From NCBI GenBank assembly GCA_026224875.1, contig JAMFRU010000037.1, forward strand, positions 31,402-95,401: a DNA stretch of 64,000 nt, given 5' to 3'. The notes beneath the pieces are model-generated. The model worked only from the letters and a program-made list of their open reading frames with translations, was not told where the DNA came from and did not search any database. Origin of the DNA: Acidocella sp. Lineage in GTDB: Bacteria > Pseudomonadota > Alphaproteobacteria > Acetobacterales > Acetobacteraceae. Made by a program: the position numbers and the translations under genes. Within the stretch, counting starts at the first letter, position 1; every line of letters begins with the position of its first letter. This document shows positions 39,259-48,404 of the stretch, piece by piece.

Positions 39259-39984
39259 CTACAGCGGGTCGATATCCACCCAGGACAGATGCCCGCCCTT
39301 GCCAGCGCCAGTATCCAGAAACACCGCCGTGCCGCCCTGCCTGCCGTGGCGCACATAGGGTCTGCCATCGCTGCTGCGCTGGTCGTGCCCGCAATATACT
39401 GTGAAACCAGATGGAATATCATCCACCCAGCGGATCAGCCGTTCAGGCTTGCCTGAGCCGGTTACGCGACCGGTGGTCTGGCCATAGAGGGCGCGCGCCA
39501 GCAGCGGGCCGGGGCGGCCGGGCTGCATGGATTGCGGGGGCTCTTCCAGCATGCCGGGATGGAACCCGCCATGCACGAAAAACCGCCCGCCCGCTTCTCC
39601 AACCTCCGCTTCCCAGCCCGGGGCGGTGGAAATCTCGGCCAGGGCCCGCTCGCGCAGACTAGCGGGCAGCTCAGCCATGGTGCGGGCGGTTGGGAGGCTG
39701 CGCACATGCTCGCCGCGCAGGGCCCGGGCCAGTTTGTAATCATGGTTACCGAGGATGAACATGCCGCGCTTCTCATCGATCAGCCGGAACATCACCGCCA
39801 GCGCGCCGGGCGTATCCGGCCCGTCGTCAACAAGATCGCCCAGTTGGATAAGAAACCGGTCAGTCTCCGCGGCAGCAGCCAACGCTTTCGCATCGCCATG
39901 CACATCGCCGGCAATACGGAGAGGAACGCCGCGTGGGATCATCGTGGGATCACCCGCAACCCAGGCGCGAAAAATGGCAGCCAA
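39259..39984 (-). CDS. Calcineurin-like metallophosphoesterase
   Basis: 'IAGDVHGDAKAL', 'FLIQLGDLVDDGPD', 'GNHDYK', 'FFVHGGFHPG', 'YCGHDQ'. Confidence 0.9.
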   Translation of the reverse strand: MAAIFRAWVAGDPTMIPRGVPLRIAGDVHGDAKALAAAAETDRFLIQLGDLVDDGPDTPGALAVMFRLIDEKRGMFILGNHDYKLARALRGEHVRSLPTARTMAELPASLRERALAEISTAPGWEAEVGEAGGRFFVHGGFHPGMLEEPPQSMQPGRPGPLLARALYGQTTGRVTGSGKPERLIRWVDDIPSGFTVYCGHDQRSSDGRPYVRHGRQGGTAVFLDTGAGKGGHLSWVDIDPL

Positions 39985-40050
39985 GATACATTACTGCCTA
40001 GAGATGGGACAGTTATCCACAGCTTGCAAGGCAAAACAAATTAAAACCAG

Positions 40051-40823
40051 TCATGCGTCTCTCACATTCGCGTATGCGGCATCATCTGCCATCCAGGGCG
40101 TGTGCAAAGCCTCATTGGGGAGGTGCCGCAGCTCGGGCACATAGTGGCGCACATAGGCACCGTCCTTGTTGAATTTTTATCCCTGCAGCACGGGATTAAA
40201 GCCACGGAAATAGGGTGCGGCAACGCCGCCGCATCCGGCGCCCAGGGGAAGGCAGCGAATTCCGGCAGGGTTGGCAGCAACTGCCAATCCTCCAGCGCAT
40301 CGCTGGTCCCCTTCATGCCGTTGATGCGGGCAGGGGCGGGGGCAGAAATCTCGGGCATGCCGGCCGCCATGCAGGCCTTGGCGAAGGGGGTAAACACACC
40401 ATACAGCCGCCCGGCTTGGGTGGTGATGCGCTCGGGCGGGAAGAGCGAGGTGGAGAGATGGCGATGGAAGCCGATATCCTGTTTTTTCAGCGCGGCATCC
40501 AGCGCCCGGCCGGCCTCACGCCAGGCCGGCTCATAGGCCCGGGCCGCATGCACGGCTTCCACGCCCAGCGCAGCCGTAAGTTTCGGGATGATTTTTAGCG
40601 GATCGCCCCGGCGCAGGAGCAAAAACCCACCCCGCGCGGCAATATCGAGGCCTAATGCAGTAAGGGAATGATGCAGCCACCAGCGGCTCGCCGCCCCGGC
40701 CCGCTCATCGAGAATATACAGCAGCACCACCGGCCCGCCGCCCTCGCAGGCAGCATGCAGCGCCGGATTATCGGCAAGGCGCAGATCATTCCTGAACCAG
40801 ACAAGGGTTTTTGCGCGCGCCAC
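40051..40823 (-). pseudogene. phr: Deoxyribodipyrimidine photolyase remnant: N-terminal domain fused to short C-terminal tail after internal deletion
   Basis: N-terminus 'KTLVWFRNDLRLADNPALHAACEGGGPVVLLYILDE...'; the tail is in another frame: 'PYFRGFNPVLQG*KFNKDGAYVRHYVPELRHLPNEALHTPWMADDAAYANVRDA*'. Confidence 0.88.
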
Positions 40824-40865
40824 TCAAACACATATGGGGTGGCTAAGACCGTCCGGAAGACGGTC

Positions 40866-41549
40866 TCAGGCGACTTCAGCCATCCGCCCCAATTGTTCCA
40901 AAGCAAACGAAAACAACTGCTCCTGCCCGAGCAGAAACACCCTCAACCCGCGCGGAAACAGCCGCGAAATTTCGGTATCGCGCACGTCCAGCCCGCCGCC
41001 GGATGAGACCACCCCGCCCAAAGCCGAGCCGAAAGCAGGCAGCATCAGCCGGTCGGCACCAGCCACGAAGCACGGCCTGGCCACGCGCTTGGCCCGCACA
41101 TCGATGCTCGCCCAGGGCCGCAGCGCGCCGCAAATTTCGATCTCGCGCGGCGCCAGTTTGGGGGAGGGCTCATGGCGGAAGGTAAACGGGCCCTCGCGAT
41201 GCACGGCCACGGAACTGCCCGGCAAATCCGCCGCGACTCCGCCGACCCAGAGAAAACTCGCCTCGCGGGACATTGCGGTCAGCCGCGCCAGCTCATCCTT
41301 ATGCAGCCGCGCGGCACCGGCGATGCCGCCGTGCCCCAGCATGATGACTTTCTGCGGCCTGTACAGCCGGATCAGCCGGTTCAGCCGCTCCAACGCGCCG
41401 CGGCTATCGGCCGGCGGCGCGCCAAAACTTTGGGCGGCGGCAAAAGGCGGGTCAGCTGCGATAAGCACACGCTTGCCCGGCCAGAAGGCGGCGCCGGCGG
41501 GGTCCAACATCAGTCGCTCGTCACGAAATCGCAAGGGTGCGGCGGTCAT
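40866..41549 (-). CDS. pdeM: Ligase-associated DNA damage response endonuclease PdeM-like phosphoesterase
   Basis: 'ERLMLDPAGAAFWPGKRVLIAADPPFAAAQSFGAPP...KVIMLGHGGIAGA' PdeM-like arrangement. Confidence 0.75.
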   Translation of the reverse strand: MTAAPLRFRDERLMLDPAGAAFWPGKRVLIAADPPFAAAQSFGAPPADSRGALERLNRLIRLYRPQKVIMLGHGGIAGAARLHKDELARLTAMSREASFLWVGGVAADLPGSSVAVHREGPFTFRHEPSPKLAPREIEICGALRPWASIDVRAKRVARPCFVAGADRLMLPAFGSALGGVVSSGGGLDVRDTEISRLFPRGLRVFLLGQEQLFSFALEQLGRMAEVA

Positions 41550-41617
41550 GGGGCGGGTAAGAGCATATTATGCTGCTCCGCGCCATGGATAAATTTTTAT
41601 AAAGTCTTGGTAGACCG

Positions 41618-42016
41618 TTAAATTGGCGGGAAAAACGCCAGAACGATGACAGCTATGCTGGAAATGATCAGCACAGCCCAGGTGAGCATGGCCCCCACGG
41701 CGCGCGGCACGTTGGGTGTGAGGATACGGATACCGAAGGGATGCAGGATGCGGCCGACCACCAGCGCCAGGCATAACAGCAAGAAAAACAGCTGGCCGGC
41801 GTCCTCATGCACCAGGCAGGCCAGGAGGATCAGGATCAGCGGCACGTATTCGGCGAAATTGGCATGCGCCCGGATGGCGACTTGCAACGTCTGGCTGCCG
41901 CCATCGCCCAGCATCTGCTTGGTCTTGTTGCGCTCCGCCACCACCCAGACGGTGAGGGCGAAGAAGATGACCCCCAGAATCCCAGCGGTTAGAATCAGAA
42001 CATGTGTATCCTGCAT
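41618..42016 (-). CDS. MAPEG family membrane protein
   Basis: 'GDGGSQTLQVAIRAHANFAEYVPLILILLACL...LALVVGRILHPFGI'. Confidence 0.88.
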   Translation of the reverse strand: MQDTHVLILTAGILGVIFFALTVWVVAERNKTKQMLGDGGSQTLQVAIRAHANFAEYVPLILILLACLVHEDAGQLFFLLLCLALVVGRILHPFGIRILTPNVPRAVGAMLTWAVLIISSIAVIVLAFFPPI

Positions 42017-42106
42017 ATTTTTACTCCCCATCCGCCGGATATTCCCGGCTTGGCCATCTGCTTAACACAGCGCAGACGCGGGCAGGCAAGGGTGCTATGT
42101 TGAGGT

Positions 42107-42766
42107 ATGGGAATAAGAACGATCATCACAGGTTCAACCGGCATGGTGGGCGAGGGGGTTCTGTTTGAATGCCTGGAAAATCCCGAGGTCGAGGCGGTCC
42201 TGGTCATCAACCGCAAGCCCGGCGGCGTGACCCACCCCAAGCTGGTTGAGATCGTCCACCAGGATTTTTTTAACTTAACATCGATTGCTCCAGAGCTTGC
42301 AGGATACAACGCCTGCTTCTTCTGCCTCGGCGTGTCATCCGTCGGCATCAGTGCCGAGGCCTATCTGCGCACCACCTACGACATCACCATCAGCGTGGCG
42401 CAGCTGCTTGCCGGGCTGAACCCCGAGATCAATTTCTGCTACGTCACCGGCGCCGGTACGGACAGCTCCGAACAGGGCCGCCTGGCCTGGGCAAGGGTGA
42501 AAGGGGCGACGGAAAACGCGCTGCTGCGCCTGCTCCCCAACGCCTATATGTTCCGCCCCGGCGCCATGAAGGCCTCGCCCGGCCAGAAAAACCTGAAAAT
42601 CTCATACAAATTGCTGGAATTTCTCTACCCAATCGGGCGGCGCCTCTACCCAGATGGATTCTGCACGTTGCGGGAGGTAGCGCTGGCCATGATCCACTGC
42701 GCCGGACAGGGTGCGCCCAAGCGTATTCTCGGGGTGAAGGACATCGTGCAGCTCGCCGGCGGCTGA
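42107..42766 (+). CDS. NAD(P)-binding short-chain/epimerase-like protein
   Basis: 'RTIITGSTGMVGEGVLFECLENPEVEAVLVINRKP...'. Confidence 0.8.
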   Translation: MGIRTIITGSTGMVGEGVLFECLENPEVEAVLVINRKPGGVTHPKLVEIVHQDFFNLTSIAPELAGYNACFFCLGVSSVGISAEAYLRTTYDITISVAQLLAGLNPEINFCYVTGAGTDSSEQGRLAWARVKGATENALLRLLPNAYMFRPGAMKASPGQKNLKISYKLLEFLYPIGRRLYPDGFCTLREVALAMIHCAGQGAPKRILGVKDIVQLAGG

Positions 42767-42891
42767 TACTACGCCAAATAGCCAAATCAATGCGATCCGG
42801 CCATGATCTGCCGGGGCCACACGCAAAGAGAATTGCCATACCGCCTTGCGCACGGCCAAGCTCCGCCCAAACAATTGGGGGAACCAGAAAA

Positions 42892-43938
42892 ATGGCAATC
42901 GATCTGACGGGCGGACTGCCGCCTGAGCGCGACTACGTGTTTGCCGAGCGCCCGGGGCCGGATGTGCGCGATGCGGCGAACGTCTGGCTGGAGGAGGAGA
43001 ACGGCGAATTCGCCATGCGCATCGGTATCGAAGGTCTGGCCGAGGAATGGGCAGCGCATGAGATCTGGCTCGACATCGCCTTCCCCGACGGCCGGGTTTT
43101 TTCCGCGCGTGAATTTGGCAAATCCCACCCCGCCATCGGGGCTGAAGGCAAGCCGACCATCCTCGGCGCCGGGCCGCTGGAATTTCGCTGCATCGAGCCG
43201 TTCAAGCATTGGTCATGCACTTTCAGCAAACACCAGGTTGCCGAGCTCAGTGCCGCGACGCTCATCTCCGAGGTCTATCCGGACCCGCCGCGTTTGAGTG
43301 AAATCGCCTTCGGGATCGATTTTTACCCCGTTGTGCCGCCGCTGATCTCCGGCACGCTAACCGCGGAATCCGTTGCGTTGATGAGCGGTGAGCAGGGGAC
43401 GTACCTCAGCCCGCGGTTCGAGCAATTATGCCGCGCCCAGGGCTGGCTGGAAATCGACGGTAAGCGCCGCGACTTCAAGGCCCAGCTGCTGCGCATCAAA
43501 CGCCAGGGTGTGCGTAAATTCGAGGGGTTCTGGGGGCATTGCTGGCAATCGGCACTGTTCCCCAGCGGCAAAGCTTTTGGCATCAACGTGTATCCTCCGC
43601 GTGCCGATGGCAAACCCAGCTTCAACGAAGGTTTTATCTTCGACGGCGACGGCGTGCTGAAACCCGCGCGCGCGGTAACCATGCCGTGGATGAAAAAGCT
43701 CCTGACAGATGGTGAGGATGTGCCTTTGGTGCTGGAAACGGCGGATGGTCTCGTTACCATCCAGGGCACCACTTTCATCAACTGTTTTTCGCGTGGCGGC
43801 GCGGGCGGCAAGGCCAGCAACATGCTGCCGGCCAGCTTCCCCGCCGTCCAGCAGGCGCATGTGACCTACACATGGGATGGCGAAACCGCTACCGGCATGA
43901 TTGAACGCTCGACCGCGCGCGATCAGCTTGAGTTTTAG
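42892..43938 (+). CDS. Conserved hypothetical protein
   Basis: ATG at 42892 ('MAIDLTGGLPPERDYVFAERPGPDVRDAANVWLEEENGEFAMRIGIEGL'); 348 aa, long single-frame ORF, no domain assigned confidently. Confidence 0.75.
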   Translation: MAIDLTGGLPPERDYVFAERPGPDVRDAANVWLEEENGEFAMRIGIEGLAEEWAAHEIWLDIAFPDGRVFSAREFGKSHPAIGAEGKPTILGAGPLEFRCIEPFKHWSCTFSKHQVAELSAATLISEVYPDPPRLSEIAFGIDFYPVVPPLISGTLTAESVALMSGEQGTYLSPRFEQLCRAQGWLEIDGKRRDFKAQLLRIKRQGVRKFEGFWGHCWQSALFPSGKAFGINVYPPRADGKPSFNEGFIFDGDGVLKPARAVTMPWMKKLLTDGEDVPLVLETADGLVTIQGTTFINCFSRGGAGGKASNMLPASFPAVQQAHVTYTWDGETATGMIERSTARDQLEF

Positions 43939-43954
43939 AGGATGCGCCGTTCGC

Positions 43955-44935
43955 CTATATTCTGATAACGTAACGAAATCCGACATGGCTGGTGGAGGTA
44001 TCCACCGGCTCGGCGTGGCGTGCCGCCGGGCGGTAGCGGCGACAGTAATTCGGCGCGCAAAGATGCGATCCGCCCTTAATCACCTTCCGCGGAATTTTAA
44101 TCTGCGGCAGGGCGGGGTCGTAGCTCGCTGCCTCATCCCCGCCGCGCGGGTTTTGCGGAATGCAGCAGGCTTTCTGCCCATGGGCCTGGTGCTTGGTTGT
44201 GAAAAAATCCTTGGTCCACTCCCAGACATTGCCGATCATGTCATGCACGCCGTAGCCGTTCGGTGGAAATGCGGTGACCGGCGAGGTGCGCTCGTAACCA
44301 TCGTCTTTTAAATTCTGCAGCGGAAAATTTCCCTGCCAGGTGTTGGCCATATGTTTGCCGTTTGGCGCCAACTCGTTACCCCAGGCGAACTCCACATCCT
44401 CCAGCCCGCCGCGCGCAGCAAACTCCCATTCCGCTTCCGTGGGTAAATCCTTAGCGGCCCATTTTGCGTAGGCCAGCGCGTCGGCATAGGCCACATGCAC
44501 CACGGGGTGATGGTCCAAGCCTATGATGTTGCTTTTGCGCCCGTAAGGGTGCCGCCAGTCCGCGCCGCGCGTCAGGCGCCACCACTGTGAATAATCGCGC
44601 AGATTGGTCAGCTGGCGCGGCGGGGTGAACACCAGCGAGCCGGCGAACAGCATATGCGGCAGCGCGTTGGGGTAGTCTTTTATATCGGGTTTTGTTTCGG
44701 CAAAGGTAACATGTCCGGTGGCGCGCACGAAGGCTTTGAACTGCGCATTGGTCACGGGGGTACGGTCTATCCAGAAGCCATCGACATTCACGCGATGGGC
44801 GGGGGCTTCCTCCGGGTAATGGCTGTCCGACCCCATACAGAAGGTAGCGCCGGGAATCCACACCATGTTGGCCGGGGCATCAACCAGTGTCCGGTCTATA
44901 TCCGCCGTCTGACTTGTATCAGGCATTGTTTGCAC
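43955..44935 (-). CDS. Formylglycine-generating enzyme (SUMF1) family protein
   Basis: 'MVWIPGATFCMGSDSHYPEEAPAHRVNVDGFWIDRTPVTNAQFKAFV...GGSHLCAPNYCRRYRPAARHAEPVDTSTSHVGFRYV'. Confidence 0.93.
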   Translation of the reverse strand: MQTMPDTSQTADIDRTLVDAPANMVWIPGATFCMGSDSHYPEEAPAHRVNVDGFWIDRTPVTNAQFKAFVRATGHVTFAETKPDIKDYPNALPHMLFAGSLVFTPPRQLTNLRDYSQWWRLTRGADWRHPYGRKSNIIGLDHHPVVHVAYADALAYAKWAAKDLPTEAEWEFAARGGLEDVEFAWGNELAPNGKHMANTWQGNFPLQNLKDDGYERTSPVTAFPPNGYGVHDMIGNVWEWTKDFFTTKHQAHGQKACCIPQNPRGGDEAASYDPALPQIKIPRKVIKGGSHLCAPNYCRRYRPAARHAEPVDTSTSHVGFRYVIRI

Positions 44936-44979
44936 TCTCGCGTGCTTGGAAGGGACTATAGAGCCAAAAACCGCCCAGT

Positions 44980-45672
44980 TTAAAGACCCAGCGCCGCCCT
45001 TGCTTCCGCCACGGTCACGTGCGCCAGGGCGGCTTCTTCATCCATCCCCTGAATCGGGGAGTGGGGCATCAGCTCGGGCATGATGAAAGGCTTGTCTTCC
45101 AGATGCCGGATGAGTGCCAGCGCCAGGCTGACGATGTTGATCCATCTATGCGCCAACCCGTACAGAATCAGCACATCCTGGGTGGGGAGGGACACCTCCC
45201 GCTTCACCCGGCCAATTTTTTTCCGCGAGAAGCGGTCAATGATCGAAAGATTCTTGGCGGTTGCCGCGTGATTGTAGAGCCTGATCTCTTCGGTGAGTTT
45301 GAAGAGCGCATCATAAGCGGGGCTTTGCGCATAGGCGCCGCTCTCTGATCCCTGAGTGAGAAACAGGCTCGAGGTGAGCGCATTCTCGATCACCACCATG
45401 CTGAGCGGCCCGCCCAAAGTGTGCAGCATGATCGCGCTAAAGCGCCACCATTTTTCGGTATCGGTGACAAAACTGCCGTCCAGCTTGACGGAGCGGTCGA
45501 TAGGGCAGGCGGCCAGATGCTCCTGCAAGGCGCGGCGCATATCGCGCACCTCGCCGTCGATTTTGAACAACAGCCGCGCCAGTACGGTGAGCAGCTCATA
45601 CTGCAGGCCTTTGGCAAAGCCGGCCTCGTCGCGCTTGTAGCCTAGGTCCGAAGAGATGGTACCCAGGCTCAA
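44980..45672 (-). CDS. Hypothetical protein, 4-bp overlap with topA stop
   Basis: 230 aa ORF immediately downstream of topA. Confidence 0.7.
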   Translation of the reverse strand: MSLGTISSDLGYKRDEAGFAKGLQYELLTVLARLLFKIDGEVRDMRRALQEHLAACPIDRSVKLDGSFVTDTEKWWRFSAIMLHTLGGPLSMVVIENALTSSLFLTQGSESGAYAQSPAYDALFKLTEEIRLYNHAATAKNLSIIDRFSRKKIGRVKREVSLPTQDVLILYGLAHRWINIVSLALALIRHLEDKPFIMPELMPHSPIQGMDEEAALAHVTVAEARAALGL

Positions 45673-48338
45673 GAGATGGCGGCTTTGGCTTTCGGCTTAG
45701 CCTTGGCAGGGGCTTTGGCCTTGGCTTTGGTAGCAGGCTTGGCTTTGGCAGCCGGTTTAGCTTTGGGCGCCGCTGCTGCTTTCACCGCCGCCGGCTTGGC
45801 CTTGGCCGCCGGTTTCTTCGCGCCCTTCTTGCCCTTGGGCGCCAGCGTCTTGCCCTTTTCGGCCAGCAGCGCCACCGCCTCATCCAGCGTCATATCGCCC
45901 ATCTCGCGCCCGCGCGGCAGGTTGGCGACGGTGTTGCCCCATTGCGCATAGGGCCCGAACCGCCCCTTGCGCACCAGCACATCCGTGCCGTCCTTCGGAT
46001 GAGCACCCAAACTCTTCACCGAATCCTGTTTCTTGGCGATCAGCTCCATCGCCCGGTTCATACCCAGATGCAGCACGGAATCATCGCGTTCCAGCGAGGC
46101 AAACAGCGCGCCCATTTTCACATAAGGCCCAAAGCGGCCGAGATTGGCCTCGATCTTCTGGCCCGTCTCCGGATGCAGCCCAACCAGGCGCGGCAGAGAC
46201 AGCAGCCCCAGCGCATCTTCCAGGCCAAGCGTTTCGCCATCCATGCCGCGTGCCAGCGAGGCCCGTTTGGGTTTGGATTTTTTATCCTCGGGGTCCGGCT
46301 CACCCTCCTGCACATACAGCCCATAGGGGCCACGGCGGAGCGTTATATCAAACCCGCTATCGGGATGCTGGCCGAGTACCCGCATGCCGTCCTTGAGGCT
46401 GTCTTCGGGGTTATCGCCGCCTTCTACCGCCAGTTTGCGGGTGTACTGGCAGGTCGGGTAATTCGAGCAGCCGATAAAGCTGCCGAACCGCCCAAGCTTC
46501 AGCCCCAGCCGCCCAGTGCCGCAGGCGGTGCAGACGCGCGGGTCCGTTCCATCCTCACGCTGCGGGAAAAAATGCGGCCCCAGGTCGGCATCGAGCGCAT
46601 CGATGACGTCAGAGATTTTTAAATCCTTGGTCTGCGCCACGGCGGTGGAAAAACCGTCCCAGAAATTGCGCAGCACCTGGCGCCAATCGGCTTTGCCCTC
46701 GGCCACCTGGTCGAGCTGGTCCTCCAGCCCGGCGGTAAACCCGGTATCGACATAATGGCCGAAGAAGCTGGTGAGGAACGCGGTGACGAGACGGCCACGG
46801 TCTTCCGGAATGAAGCGCTTGTTTTCCATGCGCACGTAATTGCTGTCGCGCAGCACCGAGAGAATCGAGGCATAGGTCGAGGGCCGGCCAATACCCAGCT
46901 CCTCCATCTTCTTCACCAGCGAAGCTTCCGAATAACGCGGCGGCGGCTGGGTGAAATGCTGGTTCGCATCGACTTTATTGGTTTTAGCCGGGTCGCCCTT
47001 GGAGATGGGCGGCAGAATGCGCGCGTCATCATCCTCGGAAGGCTCGTCCTTATCTTCTTGGTAAAGTTTCAGGAAGCCGTCGAAAGCCAGCACGGAGCCG
47101 GTGGCGCGCAGGGTCTGCCCCTTGCCGTCGGTCAGGTCCACGGCGGTCTGGTCCAGCTCGGCGGCGGACATCTGGCAGGCCAGTGCCCGCTTATACACCA
47201 GCTCGTACAGCCGCGCCTGGTCATGGTTCAGCATTTTCGCCACTTTGGCGGGTGTCAGGTTGATATCCGTCGGGCGGATCGCCTCATGCGCTTCCTGCGC
47301 GTTTTTCACCTTGCTCTGGAATTCGCGCGGCGCGAACGGCACGTAGCTATCGCCAAACTCGGAGCGGATACGCCCGCGCATGGCCTCCACGGCCTCCTTG
47401 GCCATGGTCACGCCATCGGTACGCATATAGGTGATCAACCCCACCGTCTCGCCGCCAATCTCGATGCCCTCGTACAGCTGTTGAGCCAGGCGCATGGTGA
47501 TCTGCGAGGAGAAACCAAGCTTACGGCTGGACTCCTGCTGCAAAGTGGAGGTGATGAACGGCGGCGGCGGATTGCGCTTGGTACGCTTCTTCTCAACCGT
47601 GCCGGCTGAAAAGGTGCCGGCCAGCACGGCGGCCCGCGCGGCATGGGCCTTGGTTTCGTCGTTCAAATCGAACTGGTCGAGCTTCTTGCCCTGGTACTGC
47701 GTCAGCTTGGCGGGGTAGGGGGCGCCGGTGGGGGTGAGCATGCTCGCCTCCACGGTCCAATACTCGCGCGGCTTGAAAATCTCGATCTCGGCCTCGCGCT
47801 CGCACACCAGCCGCAACGCCACGGACTGTACACGCCCCGCCGAGCGGCTGCCCGGCAATTTGCGCCACAGCACCGGCGAGAGGGTGAACCCCACCAGATA
47901 ATCCAATGCGCGGCGGGCGAGATACGCCTCGATGAGCGGAGTATCCAGCTCGCGTGGATTCGCCATGGCGGTTTTCACCGCCGATTTGGTAATCTCATTA
48001 AAGGTAACGCGCTCGACCCTGATGCCCTTGAGCGCGTGTTTCTCCTCCAGCATCGCCCGTACATGCCAGGAGATGGCCTCGCCCTCGCGGTCCGGATCGG
48101 TCGCCAGATACAGGATTTTGGCACCTTTAAGGGCCCGGGCGATCTCGTTGAGCTGCTTGGCACCCCGGTCATCCGAGACCCAATCCATGGCGAAATCCTC
48201 GTCCGGACGCACCGAGCCGTCCTTGGCCGGCAGGTCGCGCACATGCCCGAATGAGGCCAGAACCTTATACGAATCACCGAGGTATTTGTTGATCGTCTTG
48301 GCTTTTGAGGGAGATTCGACGACGACAATATCAGTCAA
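45669..48338 (-). CDS. topA: DNA topoisomerase I with Lys/Ala/Pro-rich C-terminal tail
   Basis: 'VVESPSKAKTINKYLG', 'ATDPDREGEAISWH', 'LITYMRTDG', C-terminal zinc-finger-like repeats. Confidence 0.98.
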   Translation of the reverse strand: MTDIVVVESPSKAKTINKYLGDSYKVLASFGHVRDLPAKDGSVRPDEDFAMDWVSDDRGAKQLNEIARALKGAKILYLATDPDREGEAISWHVRAMLEEKHALKGIRVERVTFNEITKSAVKTAMANPRELDTPLIEAYLARRALDYLVGFTLSPVLWRKLPGSRSAGRVQSVALRLVCEREAEIEIFKPREYWTVEASMLTPTGAPYPAKLTQYQGKKLDQFDLNDETKAHAARAAVLAGTFSAGTVEKKRTKRNPPPPFITSTLQQESSRKLGFSSQITMRLAQQLYEGIEIGGETVGLITYMRTDGVTMAKEAVEAMRGRIRSEFGDSYVPFAPREFQSKVKNAQEAHEAIRPTDINLTPAKVAKMLNHDQARLYELVYKRALACQMSAAELDQTAVDLTDGKGQTLRATGSVLAFDGFLKLYQEDKDEPSEDDDARILPPISKGDPAKTNKVDANQHFTQPPPRYSEASLVKKMEELGIGRPSTYASILSVLRDSNYVRMENKRFIPEDRGRLVTAFLTSFFGHYVDTGFTAGLEDQLDQVAEGKADWRQVLRNFWDGFSTAVAQTKDLKISDVIDALDADLGPHFFPQREDGTDPRVCTACGTGRLGLKLGRFGSFIGCSNYPTCQYTRKLAVEGGDNPEDSLKDGMRVLGQHPDSGFDITLRRGPYGLYVQEGEPDPEDKKSKPKRASLARGMDGETLGLEDALGLLSLPRLVGLHPETGQKIEANLGRFGPYVKMGALFASLERDDSVLHLGMNRAMELIAKKQDSVKSLGAHPKDGTDVLVRKGRFGPYAQWGNTVANLPRGREMGDMTLDEAVALLAEKGKTLAPKGKKGAKKPAAKAKPAAVKAAAAPKAKPAAKAKPATKAKAKAPAKAKPKAKAAIS

Positions 48339-48404
48339 AGAGCCGTTCCATTCATTATCTTAAGCGAAATCTTAAGCGGGATTTTAGTCTTGTGTTTCAA
48401 GCAT

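Noticed and set aside
45676-45951. Plus-strand Ala/Leu-rich ORF that looks like a membrane protein
   Set aside because: Antisense of the Lys/Ala-rich TopA tail; hydrophobic appearance is a codon artefact.
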